The notes beneath the pieces are model-generated. The model searched no databases and was not told the DNA's origin. It saw nothing but the letters and a program-made list of their open reading frames with translations. From NCBI GenBank assembly GCA_902175065.1, contig CABIIJ010000076.1:1-62900 (forward strand): a stretch of DNA of 62,900 bases, given 5' to 3'. The stretch comes from an uncultured Comamonas sp. GTDB taxonomy: Bacteria; Pseudomonadota; Gammaproteobacteria; Burkholderiales; Burkholderiaceae_C. Of the stretch, positions 41,660 to 51,476 are shown in pieces (within the stretch, counting starts at the first letter, position 1; the number at the start of each line of letters is the position of its first letter). A program made the position numbers and the translations under genes.

Positions 41660-42435
41660 GTACGACGACAGCCACACCACCACGCACGACACTGCTGCAA
41701 TTGCAGGGCATCTGCGTCTCCTACGGCCCGGTGGAAGCCGTGCACGAGGTGAACCTGGATGTGCAGGAGGGCGAGATCGTCACCGTCATCGGCCCCAACG
41801 GCGCGGGCAAGACCACGCTGCTGAGCGCCGCCATGGGGCTGCTGCCCTCCAGGGGCAGCATCACCCTGGCCGGCGAGCGCATCGCCCGCCCCAGCGTGGA
41901 GAGCATGGTGGTCCGCGGCATCGGCCTGGTGCCGGAAAAGCGCGAGCTGTTCGGCGAGATGACCATCGAGGACAACCTGCTGCTGGGCGGCTTCTCGCGC
42001 TGGCGCCGGGGCCAGCGCGACCAGGCGCAGCGGATGCAGGAAGTCTTCGACATCTTCCCGCGCCTGGGCGAGCGGCGTTTGCAGATCTCCTCGACCCTCT
42101 CCGGCGGGGAACGCCAGATGCTGGCCATTGGCCGGGCGCTGATGGCCCGCCCGCGCCTGCTGATGCTGGACGAGCCTTCGCTGGGCCTGGCTCCGCTGAT
42201 CACGCGCGAGGTGCTGCAGGTGGTGGCCTCGCTGCGCCGCCACGGCGTCTCGGTGCTGCTGGTCGAACAGAACGCCCGCGCCGCCCTGCAGGTGGCCGAC
42301 CGCGCCTATGTGCTGGAGATGGGGGCCGTGGCCCTGTCCGGCGATGCGCAGGACCTGCTCAACGACCGGCGCATCATCGACACCTACCTGGGCATGGGCG
42401 CGAATGCGCACAGGGAGCCGGCAGCATCTGCTTGA
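41656..42435 (+). CDS. LivF-type ABC ATPase
   Basis: This 259-residue ATPase has Walker A GPNGAGKTT (46-54), the signature LSGGERQMLAIGRALM, Walker B LLMLDEPSLGLAP and the switch region VLLVEQNARAAL, typical of LivF. It works with the LivG half of the fusion protein. Its ATG overlaps the fusion gene stop. It ends just before a palindromic repeat, which then leads into the second binding-protein gene. Confidence 0.92.
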   Translation: MSTTTATPPRTTLLQLQGICVSYGPVEAVHEVNLDVQEGEIVTVIGPNGAGKTTLLSAAMGLLPSRGSITLAGERIARPSVESMVVRGIGLVPEKRELFGEMTIEDNLLLGGFSRWRRGQRDQAQRMQEVFDIFPRLGERRLQISSTLSGGERQMLAIGRALMARPRLLMLDEPSLGLAPLITREVLQVVASLRRHGVSVLLVEQNARAALQVADRAYVLEMGAVALSGDAQDLLNDRRIIDTYLGMGANAHREPAASA

Positions 42436-42449
42436 GTAAATTTCTATGA

Positions 42450-42540
42450 ATTCAATAGCTGCCAGCGCTTCATGAACATTGTTTTTATGGTTATTTATAT
42501 TTGAAAACATTGTTAAACAAGCGCTGAAAGCTACTGAATC
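42450..42540. repeat. Dispersed palindrome copy between the LivF-type ATPase and second binding protein
   Basis: AATAGCTGCCAGCGCTTCAT and AACAAGCGCTGAAAGCTACT are the outer arms, with ACATTGTTTT pairing to AAAACATTGT inside. It is one of the best-preserved copies and shows the consensus ends clearly. It lies in an operon on one strand, 74 bp before the next start. Confidence 0.75.
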
Positions 42541-42613
42541 GATAGTTTTTCGGCCTTCATTGCCGCGTGCTGCACACCGGTTGCGGCGGCATGTTTTTTC
42601 AAGGAGACGGTTC

Positions 42614-43759
42614 GTGGTTCTACGGCGTCGTCGCGGCCTGGCCGCATTGCTGTGCCTGTTGGGCGCCCCCCTGGTGCGTGCGCAGGGCGCCAGCACTCCC
42701 GGCGTGACCGATACGGAAATCCTGCTGGGCCAGTCATGCCAGCTCTCCGGCCCGCTGGAAGGCATCACCCGGGAAGTGCGCCAGGGCGCCGGCCTGTATT
42801 TCGATCACGTCAACGCCCAGGGCGGAGTGCATGGGCGCAGGATCCGCGTGCTGGCGCTCGATGACGCCTACGACCCGAAAAGGGCCGAGGCCAACACCCG
42901 CCATTTCATCGAAGACGCCAAAGTGCTGGCGCTGTTTCAATACGCCGGCACGCCGCCTGCGCTGGCGGGCATGGCCCTGGCCGAACAAACCGGCGTGCCG
43001 CTGATTGCGCCGTTCACCGGTTCGGAGGAGTTGCGCAAGCCGGGCCTGCGCTACGTGTTCAACATCAAGGCGGGCTACGCCACCGAGCTGCACGCCATGA
43101 TCGGGCACCTGGCCTCCGTGGGCTTGCGCAACGTGGCCGCGGTGTACCTGGACAACCCGTTCGGCACGGGCGGATTGGCGGCACTGCAGGCCTCGGCCCG
43201 GGCGCTGGGCATCCAGCTGCTGGCCAGCGCTCCCCTGGATGTTGCCGGTGCAAACCTGGCGCAGGCCGTGGCCGAGGTCGGGCAGCACAACCCGCAGGCC
43301 ATCATCGTCATCAGCGCGGGCAAGCCCAGCGTGGACTTCATCGCGGCCTACCAGGCATCCGGGCGGCATACGCTGTTCTACGTGCTGTCGGTCATCAGCA
43401 ACGTGCAGTTGGTGCAGGGCCTGGGCGAACGTGCCCGCGGCGTGGTGGTGTCGCAGGTGGTGCCCTCGCCCTGGTCGGTCAAGCTGGAGCTGTCGCGCGA
43501 GTTCCAGCGCCTGGCCCGGGCGCAAGGCATCGAGGAGTTGACCTTCAGCCAGATGGAAGGCTTCCTGTCGGCCAGATTCCTGGTCGAGGCGCTGGGTCGT
43601 GCGGGGCCTCACCTCACGCGTGCCGGCCTGATCCAGGCCATGGAGAACATGCAGACCAGCCTGGGCGGCTACCCCATCCGGCTGTCGCCGCGCGAGCACA
43701 GCTCGGGCAGGTTTGTCGATTTGCTCATGTCCAGCAAGGACGGCAAGTTCACCCGCTGA
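42614..43759 (+). CDS. Second ABC substrate-binding protein (Peripla_BP_6)
   Basis: This 381-residue protein starts at GTG 42614, which has AAGGAGACGG upstream; a longer in-frame start would run through the palindromic repeat. The signal peptide (LAALLCLLGAPLVRA) precedes a typical Peripla_BP_6 fold: TEILLGQSCQLSGPL, NAQGGVHGRRIRVLALDDAYDP. It differs clearly from the binding protein at 37448 and may widen the substrate range of the same importer. It is followed by paaH after 60 bp. Confidence 0.85.
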   Translation: MVLRRRRGLAALLCLLGAPLVRAQGASTPGVTDTEILLGQSCQLSGPLEGITREVRQGAGLYFDHVNAQGGVHGRRIRVLALDDAYDPKRAEANTRHFIEDAKVLALFQYAGTPPALAGMALAEQTGVPLIAPFTGSEELRKPGLRYVFNIKAGYATELHAMIGHLASVGLRNVAAVYLDNPFGTGGLAALQASARALGIQLLASAPLDVAGANLAQAVAEVGQHNPQAIIVISAGKPSVDFIAAYQASGRHTLFYVLSVISNVQLVQGLGERARGVVVSQVVPSPWSVKLELSREFQRLARAQGIEELTFSQMEGFLSARFLVEALGRAGPHLTRAGLIQAMENMQTSLGGYPIRLSPREHSSGRFVDLLMSSKDGKFTR

Positions 43760-43819
43760 TCCCTTTTTTCATCCTGCGCTGCTGCGTCAGCGCATCCTGT
43801 GGAACGGAAGTTTCTTTCT

Positions 43820-45343
43820 ATGACGACCCCCATTTACCCTCTCGTGGGCCTGGTTGGCGCTGGTGCCATGGGCCGGGGCATTGCCCAGATTGCCGCCCAG
43901 GGCGGCTGCCAGGTACTGCTGTTCGACGCCCAGGGCGGCGCTGCCGAGGCCGCCCGCGCCGCCGTGCAGGAACAGTGGCAGCGCCTGCTGTCCAAGGGCC
44001 GCATCAGCGCCGGGCAGTTGCAGGACTGGAGCGCCCGCCTGCAACCCGTGGCCGACATGGCGGCCCTGAAAGACTGCGCCCTGGTGGTGGAAGCCATCGT
44101 CGAGCGCCTGGACGTCAAGCAGGCCGTGTTCGCCCAGCTCGAAGCCGTCGTCGCCCCGGATGCGGTGCTGGTGAGCAACACCTCCTCGCTGTCGGTCACG
44201 CAGATCGCTGCGGGCCTGCAACGCCCCGCGCGTTTTGCCGGGCTGCACTTCTTCAACCCGGTGCCGCTCATGAAGGTCGTGGAAGTGATCGCCGGGCTGA
44301 AAACCGACCCCGCCCTGTGCGCTGCCCTGGCCCGGGCCGTGCGCCAGTGGGGCCACCAGCCGGTGCAGGCGCAGGACACACCCGGCTTCATCGTCAACCA
44401 CGCCGGACGTGGCTACAACACCGAGGCGCTGCGCATCGTCGGCGAAGGCATTGCCGACTTCGCCACCGTCGACCGCATCCTGCGCGACCAGGCGGGCTTT
44501 CGCCTCGGCCCCTTCGAGCTGATGGACCTGACGGCGCTGGACGTCTCGCACCCGGTCATGGAAGCCATCTACCGCCAGTATTACGACGAGCCGCGCTACC
44601 GTCCCAGCGTCATCACCGCGCAGCGGCTGGCCGGCGGCGTGGTCGGCAAAAAGGCCGGGCAAGGCTTTTACCGCTACGACAACGGCCGCGCCCAGGTGCC
44701 GCCGGAGCCGCCCGTGCCGGACGTTGCCGTGCTGCCGCCGGTCTGGGTCTCGCCCCAGGCCACGCGCCGCGCCGCGCTGTGCGCCCTGCTGCACACGCTG
44801 GGCGCGGAGCTGGAAACGCAGGCCACGCCCTCTGCCCAGGCGCTGATCGTGGTTGCGCCCCTGGGCCTGGATGTGAGCGCCGCCGCCGTGGCCGAGCGCC
44901 TGGATGCCACGCGCACCGTGGGCATCGACCTGCTGATCGACGACAGCGCCACGCAGCGCCGCGTGCTGGCCACCAACCCGGCCACCCGGGCCGACATGCG
45001 GGCTGCCGCGCACGCCCTGTTCGCCCGGGACGGCAAGGCCGTCAGCGTCGTGCGCGACAGCGGCGGCTTCGTCACCCAGCGCGTGCTGGCCACCATCGTC
45101 AACATTGCCGCCGACATCTGCCAGCAGCGCATCTGCACCCCGCAGGACCTGGAAACCGCCGTCACCCTGGGCCTGGGCTATCCGCAAGGCCCGCTGGCCC
45201 TGGGCGAGCGCTGGGGCGCGGCGCAGATGCTGGAAGTGCTCGATGGCCTGCACCGGGTGTACGGCGATCCGCGCTACCGTCCCAGCCCCTGGCTGCGCCG
45301 CCGGGCGCTGTTGGGCTTGAGCCTGATGCACGCGGAAGATTGA
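43820..45343 (+). CDS. paaH: 3-Hydroxyadipyl-CoA dehydrogenase
   Basis: This 507-residue long-form 3-hydroxyacyl-CoA dehydrogenase oxidises 3-hydroxyadipyl-CoA to the 3-oxo ester used by PaaJ. The NAD-binding motif is VGAGAMGRG (12-20). The catalytic His/Glu region is FAGLHFFNPVPLMKVVEV, and a second C-terminal 3HCDH domain (about 405-500) ends the protein. Length fits the PaaH/PaaC enzymes of Pseudomonas. The ATG at 43820 is chosen over a GTG seven codons upstream. It is the last gene of the paa run, convergent with hemB. Confidence 0.92.
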   Translation: MTTPIYPLVGLVGAGAMGRGIAQIAAQGGCQVLLFDAQGGAAEAARAAVQEQWQRLLSKGRISAGQLQDWSARLQPVADMAALKDCALVVEAIVERLDVKQAVFAQLEAVVAPDAVLVSNTSSLSVTQIAAGLQRPARFAGLHFFNPVPLMKVVEVIAGLKTDPALCAALARAVRQWGHQPVQAQDTPGFIVNHAGRGYNTEALRIVGEGIADFATVDRILRDQAGFRLGPFELMDLTALDVSHPVMEAIYRQYYDEPRYRPSVITAQRLAGGVVGKKAGQGFYRYDNGRAQVPPEPPVPDVAVLPPVWVSPQATRRAALCALLHTLGAELETQATPSAQALIVVAPLGLDVSAAAVAERLDATRTVGIDLLIDDSATQRRVLATNPATRADMRAAAHALFARDGKAVSVVRDSGGFVTQRVLATIVNIAADICQQRICTPQDLETAVTLGLGYPQGPLALGERWGAAQMLEVLDGLHRVYGDPRYRPSPWLRRRALLGLSLMHAED

Positions 45344-45376
45344 GCCGCCTGCCGACAAAACCCGGGTGATGAAAAA

Positions 45377-45462
45377 ATAATAGCTGCCACCACTTTCCAT
45401 TGCCTGGTTTTCGAGTGCAACAGCACTCGAATCGTCGGCAGAAAAGTGGTGACAGCTATTTA
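45377..45462. repeat. Dispersed palindrome copy between convergent paaH and hemB
   Basis: Outer arms AATAGCTGCCACCACTTT and AAAGTGGTGACAGCTATTT pair with few mismatches. An inner perfect dyad TCGAGTGC-AACA-GCACTCGA forms the tip. It lies between two gene 3' ends and is probably a bidirectional terminator. Confidence 0.75.
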
Positions 45463-45490
45463 AGTTGTAGCTGTATCCGGCGTCGGTGCC

Positions 45491-46675
<1,185 letters not shown>

Positions 46676-46723
46676 CGGCCCCCGAACAGGGGGATCGCAG
46701 GGGGCACGTACACTGCTGGCCCT

Positions 46724-47143
46724 ATGTTATGGGTCAAAGCTTTTCATATCGTTTTCGTGGCCAGCTGGTTTGCCGGCCTGTTCTACCTGCCGCGCATTTA
46801 CGTGAATCTGGCCATGGTGCCGCCCGGCTCCGTCGCCGAGCGCGAGCGCCTGCTGCTGATGGCCCGCAAGCTGCTGCGCTTCACCACCTTGCTGGCCGTG
46901 CCTGCCGTGGGGCTGGGCCTGTGGCTGTGGTTCGGCTGGTTCTGGGGCGCCACGGGCTGGCTGCACGCCAAGCTGGTGCTGGTGCTGGCTACCATCGGCT
47001 ACCACTGGATGTGCGCCCGCATGTTCACCCGGATGCAGGCCGGGCAGACGCTGCGCAGCCATGTGTGGTACCGCTGGTTCAACGAGCTGCCGGTGCTGCT
47101 GCTCACCGTCGTCGTCATCCTGGTGGTGGTCAAGCCCTTCTGA
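46724..47143 (+). CDS. hemJ: Protoporphyrinogen oxidase HemJ (UPF0093)
   Basis: This 139-residue membrane protein with four hydrophobic helices has the HemJ signature MLWVKAFHIVFVASWFAGLF then YLPRIYVN, with the conserved histidine in FHIVFV and the later LHAKLVLVL. HemJ oxidises protoporphyrinogen IX, and being divergent from hemB supports the heme role. A possible leader RNA or sRNA with a terminator precedes it. The next gene (VanZ-like) starts 13 bp after its stop. Confidence 0.9.
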   Translation: MLWVKAFHIVFVASWFAGLFYLPRIYVNLAMVPPGSVAERERLLLMARKLLRFTTLLAVPAVGLGLWLWFGWFWGATGWLHAKLVLVLATIGYHWMCARMFTRMQAGQTLRSHVWYRWFNELPVLLLTVVVILVVVKPF

Positions 47144-47156
47144 GCGCGGGCCGGGC

Positions 47157-48257
47157 GTGCTGCACAAATCCTCCGCCTGGCCGCTGGCGCTGCTGTATGC
47201 GGCGCTGATCGTCTTCGCCAGCCTGTACCCGTTCGAGGGCTGGCGCGACCAGGAGCTGTCCTGGTGGGCCGTCCTGGCCCAGCCCCTGCCGCCGCAGTAT
47301 TGGACGGGGTTCGACGTCGGCAGCAACATCGCCGGTTACCTGCCGCTGGGCTTTTTGCTGGGCCTGGGTATGGTGCGTTCCGGCGCGGCGCGGTGGGCGG
47401 TGCTGCTGGCCCTGGGGCTGGGCAGCGCCTTGTCGCTGGGCATGGAGGTGCTGCAGCTGTACCTGCCCCGGCGCGTGCCGTCCAATCTCGACTGGCTGCT
47501 CAACAGCCTGGGGGCGGCGCTGGGCGGCGTTCTGGCCTGGCTGCTGCACCTGCTCGGCGGGGTGCAGCGCTGGGCCGTGTTCCGCCAGCGCTGGCTGGGC
47601 GATGCGGATGCGGGCGGCACCGCGTTGCTGCTGCTGTGGCCGTGGGCCTTGCTGTTTCCGGCGGCGGTGCCGCTGGGCCTGGGGCAGGTGCTGCCGCACC
47701 TGGAGATCGGCCTGACCCAATGGCTGCAAGGCTCGGCCTATGCGGACTGGCTGCCGCTGCGCCATGCGCCCGCGCAGGCGCTGACGCCGCTGGGCTACCT
47801 GTTCTGCGTGGCCGTGGGCGTGCTGGCGCCGTGCCTGCTCACGCACCTGCTGGTGCGCCAGCCGGTGCGGCGCATGGTCGCCGCCCTGGTCTGGGTGGCC
47901 GTCGGGGTGGGGGTAACGGCCCTGTCCTGCGCCCTGGGCTATGGCCCGGCCAATGCTTGGGCGTGGCTCAGTCCCCCGGCCTTGCTGGGGCTGGCCGTGG
48001 GCCTGGGGCTGGCCTGGGTGCTGGCGGTGCTGTCCTGGCGCTGGAGTGCGGTGGTGGCCCTGGTCGGGCTGGCGCTGCAACTGGGGGCGCTCAACCAGGC
48101 GCCGCAAAGCGCCTACTTTGCCCAGACCTTGCAGATGTGGGAGCAGGGGCGCTTCGTGCAGTTCTACGGCCTGGGGCAGTGGCTGGGCTGGCTCTGGCCG
48201 TATGCCGTGCTGGTGTATGCGGCGGCGCGACTGACCCGGCGGCGGTTGGATCTCTAG
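47157..48257 (+). CDS. VanZ-like family membrane protein
   Basis: This 366-residue polytopic protein (start GTG 47157, no strong ribosome-binding site) has a VanZ-like N-terminal half: LYAALIVFASLYPFEGW, FDVGSNIAGYLPLGFLLGLG and SLGMEVLQLYLPRRVPSNLDWLLNSLGA. The C-terminal half holds further hydrophobic helices of unknown function. VanZ proteins lower teicoplanin sensitivity in enterococci, but roles in Gram-negative bacteria are unknown. It is probably cotranscribed with hemJ and the ferredoxin gene downstream (9 bp gap). Confidence 0.8.
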   Translation: MLHKSSAWPLALLYAALIVFASLYPFEGWRDQELSWWAVLAQPLPPQYWTGFDVGSNIAGYLPLGFLLGLGMVRSGAARWAVLLALGLGSALSLGMEVLQLYLPRRVPSNLDWLLNSLGAALGGVLAWLLHLLGGVQRWAVFRQRWLGDADAGGTALLLLWPWALLFPAAVPLGLGQVLPHLEIGLTQWLQGSAYADWLPLRHAPAQALTPLGYLFCVAVGVLAPCLLTHLLVRQPVRRMVAALVWVAVGVGVTALSCALGYGPANAWAWLSPPALLGLAVGLGLAWVLAVLSWRWSAVVALVGLALQLGALNQAPQSAYFAQTLQMWEQGRFVQFYGLGQWLGWLWPYAVLVYAAARLTRRRLDL

Positions 48258-48266
48258 AATGTGTAC

Positions 48267-48629
48267 ATGACTGACGCTGCCCCCAACCCCTTGCCCGCTG
48301 CGCCCGGCTACTACCAGCGGCATATTTTTTTCTGCCTGAACGAGCGCCCCAATGGCGAGGACTGCTGCGCCCTGCACGGCGCCAAGGCCGGTTTCGACCA
48401 TTGCAAGCGGGCGGTCAAAGAGGCAGGCCTGGCCGGCCAGGGCCTGGTGCGGGTGAACAAGGCGGGGTGCCTGGATCGCTGCTCTGCCGCACCGGTGTGC
48501 GTGGTCTACCCCGAGGGGGTGTGGTACTCCTTCATCGATGAGGCCGATATCGACGAAATCGTCGAATCCCACCTGAAAAACGGCCACATCGTCGAGCGCC
48601 TGCTCGTGCCTCCCCACATGGGGCGGTAA
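48267..48629 (+). CDS. Thioredoxin-like [2Fe-2S] ferredoxin
   Basis: This 120-residue protein has the cysteine pattern of thioredoxin-fold ferredoxins: HIFFCLNERPNGEDCCALHG, then VNKAGCLDRCSAAPVCVVYPEG. The C...C-x3-C ligands belong to the NuoE/shethna-type fold. These single-domain proteins (related to CbiW or the N2-fixation FdI type) carry electrons in unknown pathways. ATG 48267 is taken; a GTG two codons earlier is possible. Last gene of the hemJ-VanZ-ferredoxin run; a repeat follows. Confidence 0.85.
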   Translation: MTDAAPNPLPAAPGYYQRHIFFCLNERPNGEDCCALHGAKAGFDHCKRAVKEAGLAGQGLVRVNKAGCLDRCSAAPVCVVYPEGVWYSFIDEADIDEIVESHLKNGHIVERLLVPPHMGR

Positions 48630-48663
48630 ACACCTTCCAAGGCATCCGGCCCAGGCCGGACTG

Positions 48664-48768
48664 CCTTTTTGCTATTAATCAAGGTGCTTGTTCCGCAGGT
48701 ATTCAAACGATTTCAAGATGAAAACATATTGAAATCGTTATTTAATAAGCAGTAAAAGCTATCAATAA
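48664..48768. repeat. Diverged dispersed palindrome copy after the ferredoxin gene
   Basis: AACGATTTCA (48706-48715) pairs with TGAAATCGTT (48730-48739) as a perfect 10-bp inner stem. The right end AGTAAAAGCTATCAATAA keeps the family end, while the left end TTTTTGCTATTAATCAAGG is only a weak complement. It lies between two plus-strand genes and is followed 20 bp later by the hydrolase start. Confidence 0.55.
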
Positions 48769-48784
48769 TGATTCATTGACTCCC

Positions 48785-49420
48785 ATGATTGCCCAGACAG
48801 AAAAACTTACCCTGGACGGTATGGTCGGCCCCGTGGAGGCGGTGCGCAACCGCCCCGCCCAGCAGCCGGCCCAGGGCGTGGCCGTCGTGGCCCATCCCCA
48901 TCCGCTGTACGGCGGCACCATGCACAACAAGGTCGTGCAGACGCTCACCCGCGCCTTCGTCCAGGCGGGCTGGGAGGTGGTGCGCTTCAACTTTCGCGGC
49001 GTCGGCGCCAGCGTGGGCGAGCACGACGGCGGCCGGGGCGAACTGCAGGACCTGCTGGCCGTGGTGCAGCAGGTCGCGCCTGGCGGCAACCTGGCGCTGG
49101 CCGGTTTTTCCTTCGGGGCATTCGTCACCACCCACGCCGTGCAGGCGCTGTGGACGCCCGAGCGCTTGCAAAAAATTGTTTTGGTGGGAACTGCGGCCAG
49201 CCGTTTCGATCCAGCACCCTTGCCGCCCGAAAGCCATGACCGCACCCTGGTGCTGCATGGCGAGCAGGACGACACCGTGCCGCTGGCCAGCGTCATGGAC
49301 TGGGCGCGGCCCCAGGTCCTGCCGGTCACGGTGGTGCCCGGGGGGGAACATTTCTTCCACGGGCAACTGCCGCTGTTGAAATCCCTGGTGCTGCGCCATT
49401 TGTTGAGCGCCCCGCTGTAA
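48785..49420 (+). CDS. Alpha/beta hydrolase (COG2945-like)
   Basis: This 211-residue hydrolase has the family start VAHPHPLYGGTMHNKVVQTL. The nucleophile elbow is GFSFGAF (Ser), an acidic residue follows in GEQDDTVPL, and the catalytic His is in PGGEHFFHGQ. This compact group (including YcjY-like hydrolases) has broad but mostly unknown ester substrates. ATG 48785 was chosen over a TTG three codons upstream. It is followed by an intrinsic terminator. Confidence 0.88.
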   Translation: MIAQTEKLTLDGMVGPVEAVRNRPAQQPAQGVAVVAHPHPLYGGTMHNKVVQTLTRAFVQAGWEVVRFNFRGVGASVGEHDGGRGELQDLLAVVQQVAPGGNLALAGFSFGAFVTTHAVQALWTPERLQKIVLVGTAASRFDPAPLPPESHDRTLVLHGEQDDTVPLASVMDWARPQVLPVTVVPGGEHFFHGQLPLLKSLVLRHLLSAPL

Positions 49421-49439
49421 CCCGCCCTTTTTCAACCAC

Positions 49440-49468
49440 GGCCTGCTTGCAGCAGGCCTTGTTTTTTT
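49440..49468 (+). terminator. Intrinsic terminator after the alpha/beta hydrolase
   Basis: A perfect 7-bp stem GGCCTGC/GCAGGCC with loop TTGCA (49440-49458) is followed by TTGTTTTTTT. It lies 13 bp before the carboxypeptidase start, so that gene must have its promoter inside or upstream of this stretch, or be served by read-through. Confidence 0.8.
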
Positions 49469-49480
49469 CCAGTGAGTTCC

Positions 49481-50650
49481 ATGACTACGTTGAAAACCCG
49501 CCTTCGCCTTCTGGCCTGTACCGCTGCCTTCGCCCCCCTTTGCGCGATGGCCCAGATGACCACCCTGCAGCCCCCGGAAATCGCTGCCCGCAATTACATG
49601 CTGGTGGACGTCACGGCCAACCAGGTGCTGGCCTCCAAGGATGTCGATGCGCAGATCGAACCCGCATCGCTGACCAAGCTGATGACCGGCTACCTCGTCT
49701 TCGATGCCCTGCGCTCCAAGAAAATCACCCTGGAGCAGCGCCTGCCGGTGAGCGAGCTGGCGTGGAAAATGCCCGGTTCGCGCATGTTCATTGACCCCAA
49801 GATGCAGGTGCCCGTCGACGACCTGATCAAGGGCATGATCGTGCAGTCCGGCAACGACGCCACCATGGCCCTGGCCGAAGGCGTGGGCGGCACGGTGGAA
49901 AACTTCGTGCGCCTCATGAACGAGCAGGCCAAGGCCCTGGGCATGACCGGCACCACCTACCGCAACCCCGAAGGGCTGACCGAGCCGGGGCATCTGACCA
50001 CGGCGCGGGACTTGTCCATCCTGTCGATGCGGCTGATGCGAGACTTTCCGCAGTTCATGCACTACTACAAGATCAAGGACTACCGCTACGAAGGCACGCC
50101 AGCGGCGAACAGCAAGAACCGCAACACCCTGCTGTTCCGCGACCCGACCGTCGATGGTTTGAAAACCGGGCACACCAATGCCGCCGGCTATTGCCTGGTG
50201 TCCACCGCGCAGCGCGACATGCCCAACGTCGGTGGGCGGCGCCTGCTCTCCATCGTCCTGGGCACGGCCAGTGAAAACGCCCGGGCCAACGAAAGCCAGA
50301 AACTGCTCAACTGGGGCTACACCGCCTACGACGCGGTCAAGCTGTTCGAAGCCGGCCAGGCCATGGAAGACGCGCCGCTGTGGAAAGGCAGCCAAAGCAC
50401 CCTGAAGCTGGGCCGCGAGGCCACCACCGTCGTCACCGTGCCCTCGGGCAGCAGCGGCAAGCTCGTCACCCGGATCGAGCGGCAGGACCCGCTGATCGCC
50501 CCGGTCGTCAAGGGGCAGCAGGTCGGGACGCTGCACGTCATGCTGGGTGAGGAAACCCTGGCCCAACTGCCCGTGTTTGCCCTGGAAGACGTCGCCGCAG
50601 GCGGCTTCTTCAGCCGCGCGTGGGATGCCATTCGCCTGTGGATCCGCTGA
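49481..50650 (+). CDS. D-alanyl-D-alanine carboxypeptidase (PBP5/6 type)
   Basis: This 389-residue periplasmic penicillin-binding protein trims D-Ala from peptidoglycan stem peptides. The signal peptide is cleaved about residue 24 (AMA). Active-site motifs are S63-x2-K66 (SLTK), S123-G-N125 (SGN) and K228-T-G (LKTG). The C-terminal ~110 residues form the beta domain and end with a short amphipathic membrane anchor (FFSRAWDAIRLWIR), as in DacA/DacC. The ATG at 49481 is used; a GTG three codons upstream is possible. A strong terminator follows. Confidence 0.93.
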   Translation: MTTLKTRLRLLACTAAFAPLCAMAQMTTLQPPEIAARNYMLVDVTANQVLASKDVDAQIEPASLTKLMTGYLVFDALRSKKITLEQRLPVSELAWKMPGSRMFIDPKMQVPVDDLIKGMIVQSGNDATMALAEGVGGTVENFVRLMNEQAKALGMTGTTYRNPEGLTEPGHLTTARDLSILSMRLMRDFPQFMHYYKIKDYRYEGTPAANSKNRNTLLFRDPTVDGLKTGHTNAAGYCLVSTAQRDMPNVGGRRLLSIVLGTASENARANESQKLLNWGYTAYDAVKLFEAGQAMEDAPLWKGSQSTLKLGREATTVVTVPSGSSGKLVTRIERQDPLIAPVVKGQQVGTLHVMLGEETLAQLPVFALEDVAAGGFFSRAWDAIRLWIR

Positions 50651-50697
50651 TCGCGGTAGCCTGACCTCTTTCTCTTCCCACCGTCACATCCGTTCCT

Positions 50698-50724
50698 GCC
50701 CGCCTCGATCGAGGCGGGCATTTT
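50698..50724 (+). terminator. Intrinsic terminator after the carboxypeptidase
   Basis: A perfect palindromic stem GCCCGCCTCGA/TCGAGGCGGGC (50698-50719) is followed by ATTTTTAATTTCT. It insulates the cell-wall gene from the iron-uptake operon. Confidence 0.85.
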
Positions 50725-50775
50725 TAATTTCTATTTAATACAGGTCAGACATTCTTGCGTTACGCCCACCCGGCT

Positions 50776-50805
50776 GTTTACATACGCAATATGTAAACGT
50801 ATATT
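50776..50805 (+). promoter_or_regulatory. Sigma-70 promoter with an overlapping palindromic operator for the iron-uptake operon
   Basis: TTTACA (50777-50782), 17 bp, TATATT (50800-50805) is close to consensus. The inverted repeat GTTTACAT-N7-ATGTAAAC (50776-50798) covers the -35 and the spacer, a typical repressor position. It does not look like a standard Fur box. The gap 50651-50963 otherwise holds the terminator before it and a ~150-nt leader with no recognised riboswitch. Confidence 0.6.
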
Positions 50806-50963
50806 GTGCCCCAATTTGATTGGTTCGACGCATACAGCACAGCCTGCGGCGCAATGGGGGGATTTCGCGTGCCGTGCGTGGGCGTTGGCCGTTGTGGCTA
50901 GCCCGTTGCTGCTTACTCCTGGATTCAGCCACCTTCGTTCTGTCGGTTGTATGCGAGGCGTGC

Positions 50964-51476
50964 ATGGGGAAAATAATCACTTGGCATGGGGTGGATTTGC
51001 GGTGGGCGTATTCCGACCTGCTCAAGGGCATCCAGCGTCGCACCGGCTGCGCCCACCAGGCCGGCGACGTACTGCATGACTCCCTGCTCCGGCTCGCCCT
51101 GACCGTGGCACGCAACCCCGTGGCACAGCCCCATGCCTACCTGCGCACCGTGGTCGGCACCGTCATGGCCGACCGCTACCGCGACAACGCCCGCTGGGTG
51201 TCCTTGCCCGATTACGACGACTGGTCCGGGGAAGACAGCGCCGCCGTCGCACCCTCCGCCGAACGGATCGTGCAGTTACGGGCCTGCCTGGCTGCGGCCC
51301 AGCGGGTGTTCGACCGGCTGCCGGCACGCCGCCGCGAAGTCTTCTGGCTATTCCGCATCGATGGCTTGAGCTGCAGGGAAATTGCCGAACGCCTCGGACT
51401 GTCCGTGCGCACCGCAGAAAACCACGTCATGCGCACCATGGTCGAACTGCGCGATGCCGAGGAGCTGATGATTTGA
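50964..51476 (+). CDS. FecI-like ECF sigma factor
   Basis: This 170-residue ECF sigma factor has region 2 around DLLKGIQRRTGCAHQAGDVLHDSLLRL and YLRTVVGTVMADRYRDNAR. Region 4 is around FDRLPARRREVFWLFRIDGLSCREIAERLGLSVRTAENHVMR. The start MGKIITWHG (50964) gives the usual length; 48 further in-frame codons upstream are not sigma-like. It is the first gene of a sigma/FecR/TonB-receptor set that signals presence of an iron ligand from the cell surface. Its stop overlaps the next start. Confidence 0.9.
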   Translation: MGKIITWHGVDLRWAYSDLLKGIQRRTGCAHQAGDVLHDSLLRLALTVARNPVAQPHAYLRTVVGTVMADRYRDNARWVSLPDYDDWSGEDSAAVAPSAERIVQLRACLAAAQRVFDRLPARRREVFWLFRIDGLSCREIAERLGLSVRTAENHVMRTMVELRDAEELMI

